From Rhizobium phaseoli (GTDB taxonomy: Bacteria > Pseudomonadota > Alphaproteobacteria > Rhizobiales > Rhizobiaceae), in NCBI RefSeq assembly GCF_010668805.1, contig NZ_WUFT01000022.1, forward strand, positions 27,013 through 91,012: a stretch of 64,000 bases of DNA, in the 5' to 3' direction. How positions within the stretch are numbered: the stretch's first letter is position 1; the number at the start of each line of letters is the position of its first letter. Below, piece by piece: positions 7,721 through 16,103 of this stretch. The notes under the pieces were generated by a model. It saw only the letters and a program-made list of their open reading frames with translations. It was not told the DNA's origin and searched no databases. The position numbers and the translations under genes were made by a program.

Positions 7721-9195
7721 ATGGTGGCTAGCTCCATGACCGAAACGTCATTCGCCTCGTCACGGTTGAGAATGCCTGCCTGTTTGCCTTGGGCAAGCAC
7801 GAGAATGCGATTGGAAACTCCGAGAACTTCCTCGAGGTCCGAGCTGACGACGATGACCGCCACGCCCCGTTTGGCAAGATTGACGATGATGTCGTAGATG
7901 CCGGCGCGGGCGCCGACGTCGATGCCTCTCGTCGGTTCGTCGAGTACGACGACCTTGGGATCGCGCATCAGCCATTTCGCGATGACGACCTTCTGCTGGT
8001 TGCCGCCGGACAGGTCCGAGGCATTTTGCTCCGCGCGGCCCTTTACGCCGAACTTGGCAACTGCCTTCTCCGCAAACGCGCGCTTGACGCGCGGGGTAAT
8101 CCAACGCCCGCCCAGCTTGTCAAGATTGGCGTAGATAATGTTCTCGCCGATCCGGTGCCCGACAACCAGGCCTTGCTCCTTGCGGTCTTCCGGGACCATG
8201 ACGATGCCTTTGGCGATCGCGCCTGCCGGAGCGCGCAGCCTGAGTTCTTCACCTTCCAGCTTGATCGAACCGGCACTGATCGGGTCCGCGCCCGAAATCG
8301 CGCGGACAAGTTCGGTGCGGCCAGCGCCGACCAGTCCGGCGATTCCGAGAATTTCCCCGGAGTGCACATCGAAGGTAACGTCACGGAACGAGTTGTCCGG
8401 CGAGCTCAGCCCCGACACCTGGAGCACTGGATGGTCTGTCGGAACCGGCAGGGCCGGGAACAAGCGGTCAAGCGGGCGTCCGACCATGCTTTCGACGATC
8501 GTTCGCACTGGTGTCGCGCTGTCGGAAAATTCCTGCACGCGTTCGCCATCGCGAAGAACGACGACCCGGTCGGTTATTCGCTTGATCTCTTCCATGCGGT
8601 GGGAAATGTAGACGATGCCGACGCCCTCTGAGCGAAGCTTTCGAACCTGTTCGAAAAGAGCTTCCGTCTCGGCACCACCAAGGGCCGCGGTCGGTTCGTC
8701 GAGGATCAGGAGCTTGGCATTCAGAGCCAGCGCCTTGGCGATTTCGATGAGTTGCTGATTTGCGGTGGAAAGGCCGGCGACCTTGCGGGTGGCGGGTATG
8801 TGAAGATTGAGGCGAGCAAGCTGCTCCTGGGCGCGGCGAACCATCTGGGCACGGTCGATGACGCCGTTCTTCATCGGCCAGCGCCCGATGAAGACGTTTT
8901 CCGCGATCGACAGCTGTGGCAGCAGCTGCAGTTCCTGATGGATAAGGACGACGCCCTTGTCGATCGCTTCCCTTGGGGAGGCTGGGGCATAAGACTGCCC
9001 CAGCCAAGTCATTGATCCTTCGGACGGCGTGCGTGACCCGGCGATGATGCCGGATAGCGTCGACTTGCCGGCTCCGTTTTCACCGAGAAGTGCTACCACT
9101 TCGCCCGGATAAACGTCCAAGCTGACATTCTTCAGAACCTGGAGCGGCCCATACCACTTGGATATGCCCCTCAGGGAAAGAACTGGATCAGTCAC
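7717..9195 (-). CDS. sugar ABC transporter ATP-binding protein (RbsA/XylG type)
   Basis: The protein has 492 residues and two fused ATPase domains, as in RbsA, XylG and AraG. Domain 1 has Walker A GENGAGKST and signature LSTANQQ, with Walker B LLILDEPTAAL. Domain 2 has a degenerate P-loop (GLVGAGRTE), signature LSGGNQQK and Walker B VVVLDEPTRGIDVGA. This asymmetry is normal for the CUT2 family. The GTG start at 9195 is chosen because AGGAGG lies six bases upstream. The gene follows a binding protein and precedes two SDRs. It energises import of a monosaccharide or polyol at the inner membrane. Confidence 0.95.
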   Translation of the reverse strand: MTDPVLSLRGISKWYGPLQVLKNVSLDVYPGEVVALLGENGAGKSTLSGIIAGSRTPSEGSMTWLGQSYAPASPREAIDKGVVLIHQELQLLPQLSIAENVFIGRWPMKNGVIDRAQMVRRAQEQLARLNLHIPATRKVAGLSTANQQLIEIAKALALNAKLLILDEPTAALGGAETEALFEQVRKLRSEGVGIVYISHRMEEIKRITDRVVVLRDGERVQEFSDSATPVRTIVESMVGRPLDRLFPALPVPTDHPVLQVSGLSSPDNSFRDVTFDVHSGEILGIAGLVGAGRTELVRAISGADPISAGSIKLEGEELRLRAPAGAIAKGIVMVPEDRKEQGLVVGHRIGENIIYANLDKLGGRWITPRVKRAFAEKAVAKFGVKGRAEQNASDLSGGNQQKVVIAKWLMRDPKVVVLDEPTRGIDVGARAGIYDIIVNLAKRGVAVIVVSSDLEEVLGVSNRILVLAQGKQAGILNRDEANDVSVMELATI

Positions 9196-9222
9196 GGCAC
9201 ACCTCCTCAAGACGTCGGTTCA

Positions 9223-9266
9223 TTAGAGCGCCGTGCGTCCATTCGGACGCACAAAGGGCGCTCTAA
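9223..9266. repeat. intergenic hairpin TTAGAGCG...CGCTCTAA
   Basis: Outer arms TTAGAGCGCC and GGCGCTCTAA enclose an inner perfect stem TGCGTCC/GGACGCA with a four-base loop. It sits between the binding-protein gene and the ATPase gene of the same operon, beside the next repeat. It may stabilise the 5' binding-protein message or reduce read-through to the ATPase gene. Confidence 0.7.
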
Positions 9267-9280
9267 CACTTTGAATCTAC

Positions 9281-9330
9281 GCATGTCGTTGTCGCAAAAC
9301 CGCGGCACACTTTTGCGGGACATGCTTTAG
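9281..9330. repeat. CTTTAG palindromic repeat, copy B
   Basis: The outer arms are GCATGTC and GACATGC, and the inner arms are CGCAAAA and TTTTGCG around a GC-rich loop. The terminal CTTTAG again supplies the stop codon of the neighbouring gene (TTA 9327-9329, read TAA on the minus strand). It is the same arrangement as the copy at 7671. Confidence 0.85.
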
Positions 9331-10256
9331 GGATGGTTGGCGATGAAGCCTGCGACGTTTTCCTTGGTTGTCAGCGTGGCATCCATGAGCTGGACCGGCG
9401 GCACCTTCTCTCCGGCAACAAGCTTGGCGGCATTTTCGACCGCGTCGCGGCCCATCTTCTGCGTCTGCTGGGTCGCCGTTACGTTGAAGACGCCCTTGCT
9501 GAGCGCTTCGAGCGCAGCGGTGTCACCATCGAAGCCGCCGACTACGATCTTCTGGGAAGGATTGGCGACCTTGATCGCCTGCGCGGCGCCAAGAGCGAGG
9601 CCGTCGGCCTGGGCGAAGACGATCGAAACGTCCGGATTTGCCTGCAGCATATTCTGCATGATCTGGAATCCTTCGTCCTGGCTCCAGATGTTCGAGAACT
9701 GCTCGGCGACAACCTTCACATCCGGATATGCCTTGAGCGATTCAGCGCAGCCCTTCGAACGATCGACTTCCGGCGTCGTGCCCTTCTGGCCGTGGATGAT
9801 GACCATCTTCCCCTTGCCGCCGGCTTCCTTCAGAATGTAGTCGCACACCGCCTTGGCAGAGGCGACAGAATCCGTTGCAAGGAAGGTATCGCCGGGTGCT
9901 CCCTCGGCGTTGCGGTCAACGTTCACGACCGGAATACCAGCGGTCTTGGCAAGCTTGACCGGAACGGTCGCAGCGGCCGCACCTGCCGGAATGTAGATCA
10001 GCGCATCGATTTTCTGGGTCAGCAGGTCCTGGATCTGATTGACCTGTGTCGGCCCGTCGCCCTTTGCGTCGACCGTGATGACTTCGATGCCGCGCTTCTT
10101 GGCTTCGGCTTCGACCGATTGCTTGATCTGGTTGAAGAAGTTTGCCTGAAGGTTGGCAACGGCCAAGCCGAGCTTCTTCAGTTCGGCTGCGTGTACGGGG
10201 CCGAGCGTGAGGCCGAGCAGTGCAGCAGACGCGAGCATGGTGCGCGCAATTTTCAT
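9327..10256 (-). CDS. sugar ABC transporter substrate-binding protein (RbsB type)
   Basis: The protein has 309 residues. The signal peptide MKIARTMLASAALLGLTLG ends at HAAE, so the protein is periplasmic. Periplasmic-binding-protein type 1 features follow: GLAVANLQANFFNQIKQSVE, ITVDAKGDGPTQVNQIQDLL, a conserved NVDRNA strand and GGFDGDTAALEAL. These are characteristic of ribose/xylitol/polyol-class binding proteins. The start at 10256 is supported by GGAGGAAATACA. The gene lies between permease and ATPase genes. The ligand cannot be told from sequence; the nearby dehydrogenases and kinase favour a pentose, pentitol or branched sugar. Confidence 0.93.
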   Translation of the reverse strand: MKIARTMLASAALLGLTLGPVHAAELKKLGLAVANLQANFFNQIKQSVEAEAKKRGIEVITVDAKGDGPTQVNQIQDLLTQKIDALIYIPAGAAAATVPVKLAKTAGIPVVNVDRNAEGAPGDTFLATDSVASAKAVCDYILKEAGGKGKMVIIHGQKGTTPEVDRSKGCAESLKAYPDVKVVAEQFSNIWSQDEGFQIMQNMLQANPDVSIVFAQADGLALGAAQAIKVANPSQKIVVGGFDGDTAALEALSKGVFNVTATQQTQKMGRDAVENAAKLVAGEKVPPVQLMDATLTTKENVAGFIANHP

Positions 10257-10316
10257 TGTATTTCCTCCGTTGTTTGATGGAACCCTCGGGTATGTCCTCC
10301 CCCTCGGGGTATTGAT

Positions 10317-10338
10317 CCGCCCCAAACCCTTGGGGCGG
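10317..10338. other. intergenic hairpin between permease and binding-protein genes
   Basis: A perfect 9-bp stem CCGCCCCAA/TTGGGGCGG with a four-base loop lies in the 117-bp gap upstream of the binding-protein gene. No T-run follows, so it is more likely an mRNA-stabilising or processing structure than a terminator. That reading is inference. Confidence 0.5.
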
Positions 10339-10373
10339 AATTTCCGGCCCGCCAACGCGGCGGACCCCGTTCG

Positions 10374-11354
10374 TCAAGCGCGACGCCGACGAATAGTCTC
10401 CGCGCCGACCGCGAGCACGATGACGATGCCGATGATCACCTGCTGCAGGAACGGCGAAACGTTGAGAAGATTGAGCCCGTTGCGAAGGACGCCGATGATA
10501 AGAACGCCGATCAGTGTTCCTCCGATCCCGCCGGCGCCGCCGGAGAGCGACGTTCCGCCGATGACGACCGCAGCGATGGTATCCAACTCATAGCCGAGAC
10601 CGCTTGATGGTTGGACGGAGTCCAGCCTGGCGGCGAGTACGATGCCTGCGAGCCCGGCAAGGACGGAACTTACGACGTAAACGCCAATCGTCACGAGTGG
10701 GACGTTGATGCCCGCAAGGCGCGCGACTTCCGGATTTCCGCCGACCGCGTAGAGCATGCGACCTTCGGACCGGAAGTGCAGGAAAAGCCACGCCACAAGA
10801 ACCACGGCAAGCATGAGAAACACGGTGGCGGTCAACACGCCGAAATGGCGATCGATTGCCAGCATCATGAACCAGTCGGGGAACCCGACGATCTGCTGGC
10901 CGTCCGTGATCATATTGGCGACGCCGCGGGCAGCCGACATCATCGCCAGAGTGGCAATAAAGGCCGGAACCCTGAACTGCGTCACCAGAAGTCCGACGAT
11001 CAGCCCCGAAACCCCGGATGCGACCAGGGCAAAAACGATCGCGACCGGCAGCGGCAGACCGGCGACATTCGCAGTCCAGCCCATGACCATCATCGCCAGA
11101 GCGAGTGCCGAGCCGACCGAGAGATCGATGCCGCCGATCAGAATGACAAAGGTCATTCCGACGGCCATGATGCCGAGGACGGTGATCTGATCGAGGATGT
11201 TGAGGCCGTTGCGAACCGAAAGAAACGTGTCGGTGCTGACGCTCAGAAAGACGCAAAGCGCAAGCAGCCCGACGAGTGGGCCGGTGGCTCCCTTGAGCTT
11301 GCTCAACCAGGCGCCGGACGAAAGCCCGTTTTCATTGATATCGAGCGCCACCAT
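10374..11354 (-). CDS. sugar ABC transporter permease (RbsC type)
   Basis: The protein has 326 residues and about nine to ten hydrophobic segments. It carries the CUT2 permease signature regions: LDQITVLGIMAVGMTFVIL, GGIDLSVGSALAL and GLGYELDTIAAVVIGGTSLS with a Gly-rich GGAGGIGGT stretch. It forms the membrane channel of the importer with the binding protein and ATPase downstream. GAGGAGGAACA directly precedes the ATG. It is the first gene of the minus-strand arm, divergent from the transketolase genes across about 200 bp that contain a symmetric operator candidate. Confidence 0.95.
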   Translation of the reverse strand: MVALDINENGLSSGAWLSKLKGATGPLVGLLALCVFLSVSTDTFLSVRNGLNILDQITVLGIMAVGMTFVILIGGIDLSVGSALALAMMVMGWTANVAGLPLPVAIVFALVASGVSGLIVGLLVTQFRVPAFIATLAMMSAARGVANMITDGQQIVGFPDWFMMLAIDRHFGVLTATVFLMLAVVLVAWLFLHFRSEGRMLYAVGGNPEVARLAGINVPLVTIGVYVVSSVLAGLAGIVLAARLDSVQPSSGLGYELDTIAAVVIGGTSLSGGAGGIGGTLIGVLIIGVLRNGLNLLNVSPFLQQVIIGIVIVLAVGAETIRRRRA

Positions 11355-11394
11355 TGTTCCTCCTCATGCCAGGCCGACCGCTAAGTGTTATAAG

Positions 11395-11543
11395 AATAAA
11401 TATTCATTGCTGCTGGAAAATTCATTAACAATTTGCCTTTCGGCTGTCAATAGGGTTTTCTGGTCCTGAGGCCGCCGGAGCCCCGGTTAAAGGGCTTGAC
11501 AATCGCGCGGCGGTGCAAGAATATTGATTAATGAATATTTATG
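11395..11543. promoter_or_regulatory. divergent promoter/operator region of the carbohydrate locus
   Basis: A perfect 13-bp inverted repeat is seen: ATAAATATTCATT at 11396-11408 and AATGAATATTTAT at 11530-11542, with centres 134 bp apart. A partial third match, ATTCATTAA, lies at 11420-11428. A sigma-70-like promoter for the plus arm is plausible: TTGACA at 11496-11501 and AATATT at 11520-11525 (18-bp spacer), with the right repeat overlapping its start region. The SorC-type regulator at 14879 is the natural candidate to bind here. Confidence 0.6.
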
Positions 11544-11557
11544 CACAAGAGGAACCC

Positions 11558-12370
11558 ATGAATACGAGAGAACTCGAGCGGGTCGCTCGCGAGATCCGAT
11601 TGCGCGATCTGCAGGCGGTCTTCAAAGCGGGCGCCGGCCATATTGGCGGCGAAATGTCGGTCATCGACATTTTGGCTGCCCTCTATTTTCGTGTCCTGAA
11701 TGTTTGGCCCGATCAGCCTGGACATCCCGACCGCGACAGGTTCGTTCTTTCGAAGGGGCATACGGCCTGCGCCCTGTACGTGACGCTCGCAAAACGCGGC
11801 TTCATCCCGGAGGAGGAGATTTCCACCTTTTTGAAGCCGCATTCGAGGCTGAACGGGCATCCGAATTGCAACAAGGTTCCCGGCGTCGAAACGAATACCG
11901 GGCCGCTCGGCCACGGTCTTCCAGTCGCAGTCGGAATGGCGAAAGCCGCCAAGCTCTCGGGTGCAAAATATCACACCTATGTCGTCACCGGCGACGGTGA
12001 GATGCAGGAGGGCTCCAACTGGGAAGCGATCATGGCCGCCGCGCAGTTCAAGCTCGACAATTTGACGCTGGTCATCGACCACAACAGGTTCCAGCAGGGT
12101 GCTGCGCTTTCGGAAACCAACGATCTCGCCCCGCTTCGTCCGAAGCTTGAAGCTTTCGATTGGGAGGTCACCGAGATCAACGGGAACACGATGAGCGAAG
12201 TCGTTTCGGCCCTCGAACATAAGGGATCGAGACCGCATTGCATCGTGGCCCATACCAACAAGGGCCATGGAATCTCGTTCATGCAGGACCGGGTCGACTG
12301 GCACCACAAGGTACCGAGCAAGGAACAATACGACATCGCAGTGGCAGAATTGTCGGAGGCACTGGCATGA
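11558..12370 (+). CDS. transketolase, N-terminal (ThDP-binding) subunit
   Basis: The protein has 270 residues and equals the N-terminal half of a transketolase. It has GAGHIGGEMSVIDILAALYF, SKGHTACALY, TGPLGHGLPVAVGMA and the thiamin-diphosphate motif GDGEMQEGSNWEA through NLTLVIDHN. The pyrimidine and C-terminal domains are on the next gene, so the enzyme is a two-subunit split form. The start at 11558 has GAGGAA upstream; an ATG at 11531 lies inside the operator repeat and lacks a ribosome site. The stop overlaps the next start (ATGA), giving coupled translation. It would transfer or release a two-carbon ketol unit from a ketose phosphate. Confidence 0.95.
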   Translation: MNTRELERVAREIRLRDLQAVFKAGAGHIGGEMSVIDILAALYFRVLNVWPDQPGHPDRDRFVLSKGHTACALYVTLAKRGFIPEEEISTFLKPHSRLNGHPNCNKVPGVETNTGPLGHGLPVAVGMAKAAKLSGAKYHTYVVTGDGEMQEGSNWEAIMAAAQFKLDNLTLVIDHNRFQQGAALSETNDLAPLRPKLEAFDWEVTEINGNTMSEVVSALEHKGSRPHCIVAHTNKGHGISFMQDRVDWHHKVPSKEQYDIAVAELSEALA

Positions 12371-13323
12371 ACGCGCCAATAAACCAACCCAAGCTCTACG
12401 ATTGCCGCGACGCATTCGCCTCGACACTTGAACGGCTGGCAGCCGAAAACGAAACGATCGTTGCTGTCTGCAACGACTCCGTCGGTTCCTCCAAGCTCGG
12501 CGGCTTCAAGGCTAGGTTTGGAGAGCGCCTCGTCAATGTCGGTATCGCCGAGCAGAACATGGTGGGTGTTGCAGCAGGCCTCGCCAATGGCGGGCGCCTT
12601 CCGTTCGTGTGCGCCGCCGCGCCGTTTCTAACGGGACGGTCGCTGGAGCAGATCAAGGCGGATATTTCGTATTCGAATGCCAACGTCAAGCTTGTGGGTA
12701 TTTCTTCGGGAATGGCATATGGCGAACTCGGCCCGACCCATCACTCGATCGAAGACTTCGCCTGGACGCGGGTTCTGCCCAATCTTCCGGTCATTGCGCC
12801 TTGTGACCGCATCGAAACAGCTGCTGCGGTCGAGTGGGCCGCGGCCTATAACGGGCCCTGTTTCCTGCGTCTCTCTCGCGTCGGTGTGCCGGATCTACTT
12901 CCGGAGGGTCACAAGTTCGAACTTGGCAAGGCAAACCTGCTTCGCCAGGGTTCCGACGTCACCCTTATCGCCAACGGCACTTTGACCCATCGAATTTTGA
13001 AGGCCGCTGAGATCCTCGCAGAACGCGGCATCAATGCCAGAGTGCTCAACCTAGCAACGGTTCGTCCGATCGACGAGGACGCCATCATCGCTGCGGCTAG
13101 GGAAACCGGAGCGATCGTCACGGCCGAAGAGCATTCGATCTTCGGCGGGCTCGGCTCCGCGGTCGCCGAAGTGGTGGTCGACAATGCTCCAGTGCCGATG
13201 AAACGTCTCGGCGTTCCCGGCGTCTATGCCCCCACAGGTTCGGCAGAGTTCCTGCTCGACGAATTCGGGATGGCGCCGTCGGCAATCGCCGACGCCGCAC
13301 AGTCGCTGATCAGGCGCAAGTAA
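12367..13323 (+). CDS. transketolase, C-terminal subunit
   Basis: The protein has 318 residues and carries the pyrimidine-binding and C-terminal transketolase domains. Near the N-terminus VNVGIAEQNMVGVAAGLA supplies the Glu that activates thiamin diphosphate. PTHHSIEDFAWTRVLPNL and a C-terminal VTAEEHSIFGGLGSAVAEV are family-typical. It pairs with the preceding subunit. Together the lengths (270 + 318) are a little short of a one-chain transketolase (about 660). Such split pairs in sugar clusters, for example apulose-4-phosphate transketolase AptA/AptB, often act on unusual ketose phosphates rather than in the housekeeping pentose-phosphate pathway. Confidence 0.94.
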   Translation: MNAPINQPKLYDCRDAFASTLERLAAENETIVAVCNDSVGSSKLGGFKARFGERLVNVGIAEQNMVGVAAGLANGGRLPFVCAAAPFLTGRSLEQIKADISYSNANVKLVGISSGMAYGELGPTHHSIEDFAWTRVLPNLPVIAPCDRIETAAAVEWAAAYNGPCFLRLSRVGVPDLLPEGHKFELGKANLLRQGSDVTLIANGTLTHRILKAAEILAERGINARVLNLATVRPIDEDAIIAAARETGAIVTAEEHSIFGGLGSAVAEVVVDNAPVPMKRLGVPGVYAPTGSAEFLLDEFGMAPSAIADAAQSLIRRK

Positions 13324-13390
13324 TTAGGATCGCGTGGACCGGCCGGGGCGCATTTTCACCCCGGCCTCCACCTGATCCGGGGAGGATGGA

Positions 13391-14857
13391 ATGCGGGCAA
13401 TTCTGGCAATCGACCAGGGCACGACCAATTCAAAGGCCGTTCTCGTTTCCGAAAAGGGAGACATTGTCGGCAGAGGTTCGGCGCCGGTCGGCATCACCTA
13501 TCCGAAACCAGGCTGGGTCGAACAGGACCCACGCCGGCTCTACGCCTCGGTCTGCGAGGCGATCGACGCCTGCCTGAAGGCCACGCCCGACGTGACTATC
13601 GCGGCGGTGGCGATTTCCAATCAGCGCGAGTCGGTCACTGCCTGGGACGCCGAAACGGGAGAGGCACTTGGACCGCTGGTCAGCTGGCAGTGCCGTCGAA
13701 CCGCACCAGATTGCGAACGTCTGATTGCCGAAGGCCATCTTGACCGTGTGCAGGCGCTGACAGGCCTGCCACTCGATCCGATGTTTCCGGGTTCGAAATT
13801 CCGATGGCTGCTCGACCGTATACCGGCTGGGCGATCGGTCCGGTTGGGAACGGTCGACAGCTGGCTCGTCCACTGCCTGACGGGCGGGCGCCGGCATGTC
13901 TGCGATGCTTCCAATGCCGCCAGGAGCCAGGTGTTCGATCTGAAGGAGCAGAGATGGAGCGAGGAACTCGGCGAGATTTTCGGCGTCGATATCGCGCTGC
14001 TGCCGGAGGTGCTCGACAGCTCTGCCGACTTCGGCAGGACGCAAGGCTTGCCAGGCGTGCCGGATGGAACTCCGATAATGGCCGCGATCGGAGACAGCCA
14101 TGCTGCGCTGTTCGGTCATGGAGCCTTCAAGCCGGGTGATGGCAAGGTAACTTTTGGAACCGGTTCTTCCATCATGACGACGCTTGCGCGATTTATTCCG
14201 CCACGCAACGGCGTCACAACGACCGTCGCATGGCGTCTCCGGGGAAAGCCGACTTTCGCTTTCGAAGGCAATATTCTCGTTTGCGCCGCCAGCCTGCCCT
14301 GGATGGCCGGCATTCTCGGCCTTTCCGATGTGGTGGCGCTTGTCGAACTTGCGGCGAGCGCCGAACCGGGCGGACCGGGTTTCGTGCCGGCATTCGTGGG
14401 ACTGGGCGCACCCTACTGGAATTCCGACGCCCGTGCCCTATTTTCCCAGATCAATTTCAATACGACCCGCGCGCAAATGGCGCGGTCGGTGACCGACTCG
14501 ATCGCCTTCCAGGTGCACGACGTGATCGCCGCCATGCGGGCACAAAGCGGCGGTGAGCTTGGAGCGCTCTATGTCGATGGCGGACCGAGCCAGAACCGCT
14601 TCCTGATGCAGTGTGTCTCCAACCTCATCGAACATCCGGTCATCCAATGCGAAGCACCCGAGGCGTCGGCTTTGGGGGCTGCCTATCTCGCGGGTCTCTC
14701 ACTTGGCTTGTGGAGCGATCTTCAAGATATCGCAGAGCTGCCTCGAAACTCACAAATCCTCGATCCGGAACCGGTGGATCGCGCGGCGCTTCTCGGTACC
14801 TGGAATGATGCACTTGCCCGCTCGACGTCACGCGATACAACCGCTAATGATGAATAA
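13391..14857 (+). CDS. FGGY-family carbohydrate kinase (glycerol-kinase-like)
   Basis: The protein has 488 residues and the two actin-like FGGY domains. Visible motifs are LAIDQGTTNSKAVL (phosphate 1), AVAISNQRESVTAWD, catalytic-site GDSHAALFGHG (Asp in the position of the general base), FGTGSSIMT (phosphate 2) and VDGGPSQNRFLMQ. FVGLGAPYWN resembles glycerol kinase, but the transketolase context suggests a ketose substrate. It follows the transketolase subunits by 67 bp with GGGGAGGAT upstream of the start. It would phosphorylate the ketose made by the SDRs. True glycerol kinase, erythritol kinase (EryA) and apulose kinase are the alternatives to consider. Confidence 0.9.
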   Translation: MRAILAIDQGTTNSKAVLVSEKGDIVGRGSAPVGITYPKPGWVEQDPRRLYASVCEAIDACLKATPDVTIAAVAISNQRESVTAWDAETGEALGPLVSWQCRRTAPDCERLIAEGHLDRVQALTGLPLDPMFPGSKFRWLLDRIPAGRSVRLGTVDSWLVHCLTGGRRHVCDASNAARSQVFDLKEQRWSEELGEIFGVDIALLPEVLDSSADFGRTQGLPGVPDGTPIMAAIGDSHAALFGHGAFKPGDGKVTFGTGSSIMTTLARFIPPRNGVTTTVAWRLRGKPTFAFEGNILVCAASLPWMAGILGLSDVVALVELAASAEPGGPGFVPAFVGLGAPYWNSDARALFSQINFNTTRAQMARSVTDSIAFQVHDVIAAMRAQSGGELGALYVDGGPSQNRFLMQCVSNLIEHPVIQCEAPEASALGAAYLAGLSLGLWSDLQDIAELPRNSQILDPEPVDRAALLGTWNDALARSTSRDTTANDE

Positions 14858-14864
14858 AAATTCA
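14851..14864. promoter_or_regulatory. short palindrome before the SorC-type regulator gene
   Basis: TGAATAAAAATTCA is a 5-bp inverted repeat with a four-base A spacer. It overlaps the kinase stop codon and ends 14 bp before the regulator start. It shares TGAATA with the 13-bp operator candidate at 11530. It may allow autoregulation, but chance in an A/T-rich patch is possible. Confidence 0.35.
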
Positions 14865-14878
14865 CTCCAGGATTAGCG

Positions 14879-15829
14879 ATGACCCGCCTCAACGAACTCC
14901 GCCTCATATCAAGGGTCGCCCAGATGTACCACTTGGAGGGGCGGCGACAGGCGGAGATCGCGGAGCACCTTCGGCTGTCGCAGGCGACTGTGTCGCGCAT
15001 GCTCAAGCGGGCCGAGGCTGAAGATATCGTGCGAACCAGCGTGACCCCACCCGTTGGCACCTATAGCGAACTAGAGGGCGCGCTTCGCGAGAAATACGAT
15101 TTGCCGGAGGCGATCGTCGTCGAGTGCACGGAAGACCGGGACGGTGCGATCATGGCCCGTATCGGAGAGGCAGCGGCGCACCTCCTGGAGGTGACGCTTG
15201 CGCCAGGCGAGATCATCGGCGTCTCGAGCTGGAGCCAGACCATCTCCAAGATGGTCGAGAACATTCATCCGCAGAAGAGCGCTCAGGCGAAGTACGTCGT
15301 CCAAACCCTTGGCGGCATGGGCGATCCTTCCGTGCAGACGCATGCGACGCAGCTGACCACGCGGCTTGCCCGGCTGACCGGCGCCGAGCCAAAACTGCTC
15401 GCGGTGCAGGGCGTGACGTCATCAAGAGAGGCAAAACTTCTGATGCAGGCCGATCCGTATGTCCGCGAGACGATGGACCTGTTCGGCAGCATAACGCTTG
15501 CGATCGTCGGAATCGGAGCCGTCGAGCCGTCCGAACTTCTCGCACGGTCCGGCAACATCTTTTCATCGCGCGAACTGTCCGATCTCGCCGAAGCGGGCGC
15601 CGTCGGCGATATCTCGCTGCGCTTCTTCGACAGGAATGGCAAGCCGGTGAAGACGCCCCTGGACGACCGGGTCATAGGGCTTCCACTTGAGGATCTCGAG
15701 CGCGTGGACCGGGTGATTGCACTCGCCGGCGGGTCCAAAAAGGCGGACGCGATCGCGGGCGCGCTCCGCGTGGGGGTGATCGACATGCTGGTTACGGACA
15801 AGTTTACCGCGCAACGATTGATCGACTGA
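14879..15829 (+). CDS. SorC/DeoR-type sugar-binding transcriptional regulator
   Basis: The protein has 316 residues. The N-terminus has a helix-turn-helix (RRQAEIAEHLRLSQATVSRM, about 20-40), followed by the SorC sugar-binding domain with GVSSWSQTISKMVENI, QTLGGMGDP, the ligand/phosphate region IVGIGAVEPSELL and a C-terminal VIALAGGSKKADAIAGAL. These are typical of SorC, EryD and DeoR-like effectors, which bind phosphorylated sugars. It is the last gene of the plus-strand arm, 21 bp after the kinase. It is expected to repress or activate both arms in response to a pathway phosphate. Confidence 0.93.
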   Translation: MTRLNELRLISRVAQMYHLEGRRQAEIAEHLRLSQATVSRMLKRAEAEDIVRTSVTPPVGTYSELEGALREKYDLPEAIVVECTEDRDGAIMARIGEAAAHLLEVTLAPGEIIGVSSWSQTISKMVENIHPQKSAQAKYVVQTLGGMGDPSVQTHATQLTTRLARLTGAEPKLLAVQGVTSSREAKLLMQADPYVRETMDLFGSITLAIVGIGAVEPSELLARSGNIFSSRELSDLAEAGAVGDISLRFFDRNGKPVKTPLDDRVIGLPLEDLERVDRVIALAGGSKKADAIAGALRVGVIDMLVTDKFTAQRLID

Positions 15830-15862
15830 TGGGGTAGGCGGGTCCCGCGGCGGTGGCTGGAG

Positions 15863-16057
15863 TGGGAGCGCCCGCCTCGTCCTTCGAGGCTTCGCCCTCT
15901 GGGCTACGCACCTCAGGATGAGGCTCTCTCGGGCGTTGGCATCTCTAGCTGAGGCGTTCTCGAGCGTTGGAATCTCAGGCCGAGGCGCGCTCGGGTGTTG
16001 GCACTTCAGGCTGGGGCTCTCTTGGTGTTGACGTCTCAGAATGCGGCTTTCCTGGGC
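15863..16057. repeat. REP-like hairpin followed by a degenerate 31-bp tandem repeat
   Basis: An inverted pair CCTCGTCCTTCGAGG/CCTCAGGATGAGG occupies about 15876-15922. From 15920 three 31-bp units follow (starts 15920, 15951, 15982), then a 30-bp unit (16013) and a partial unit (16043). Their shared core is GAGGC..CTCGGGYGTTGG..TCTCAGGC. Units differ at several positions. It fills the gap between the regulator gene and the iron-type ABC operon. Confidence 0.75.
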
Positions 16058-16103
16058 CACGGCGCTTCAGGGGGCGCAGTCTTTCGCGTTGGTCCTGCCA
16101 GCC

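Noticed and set aside
15920..16057. Possible CRISPR array or integron-type repeat
   Set aside because: The 31-bp units abut directly, with no unique spacers; no integrase is nearby.
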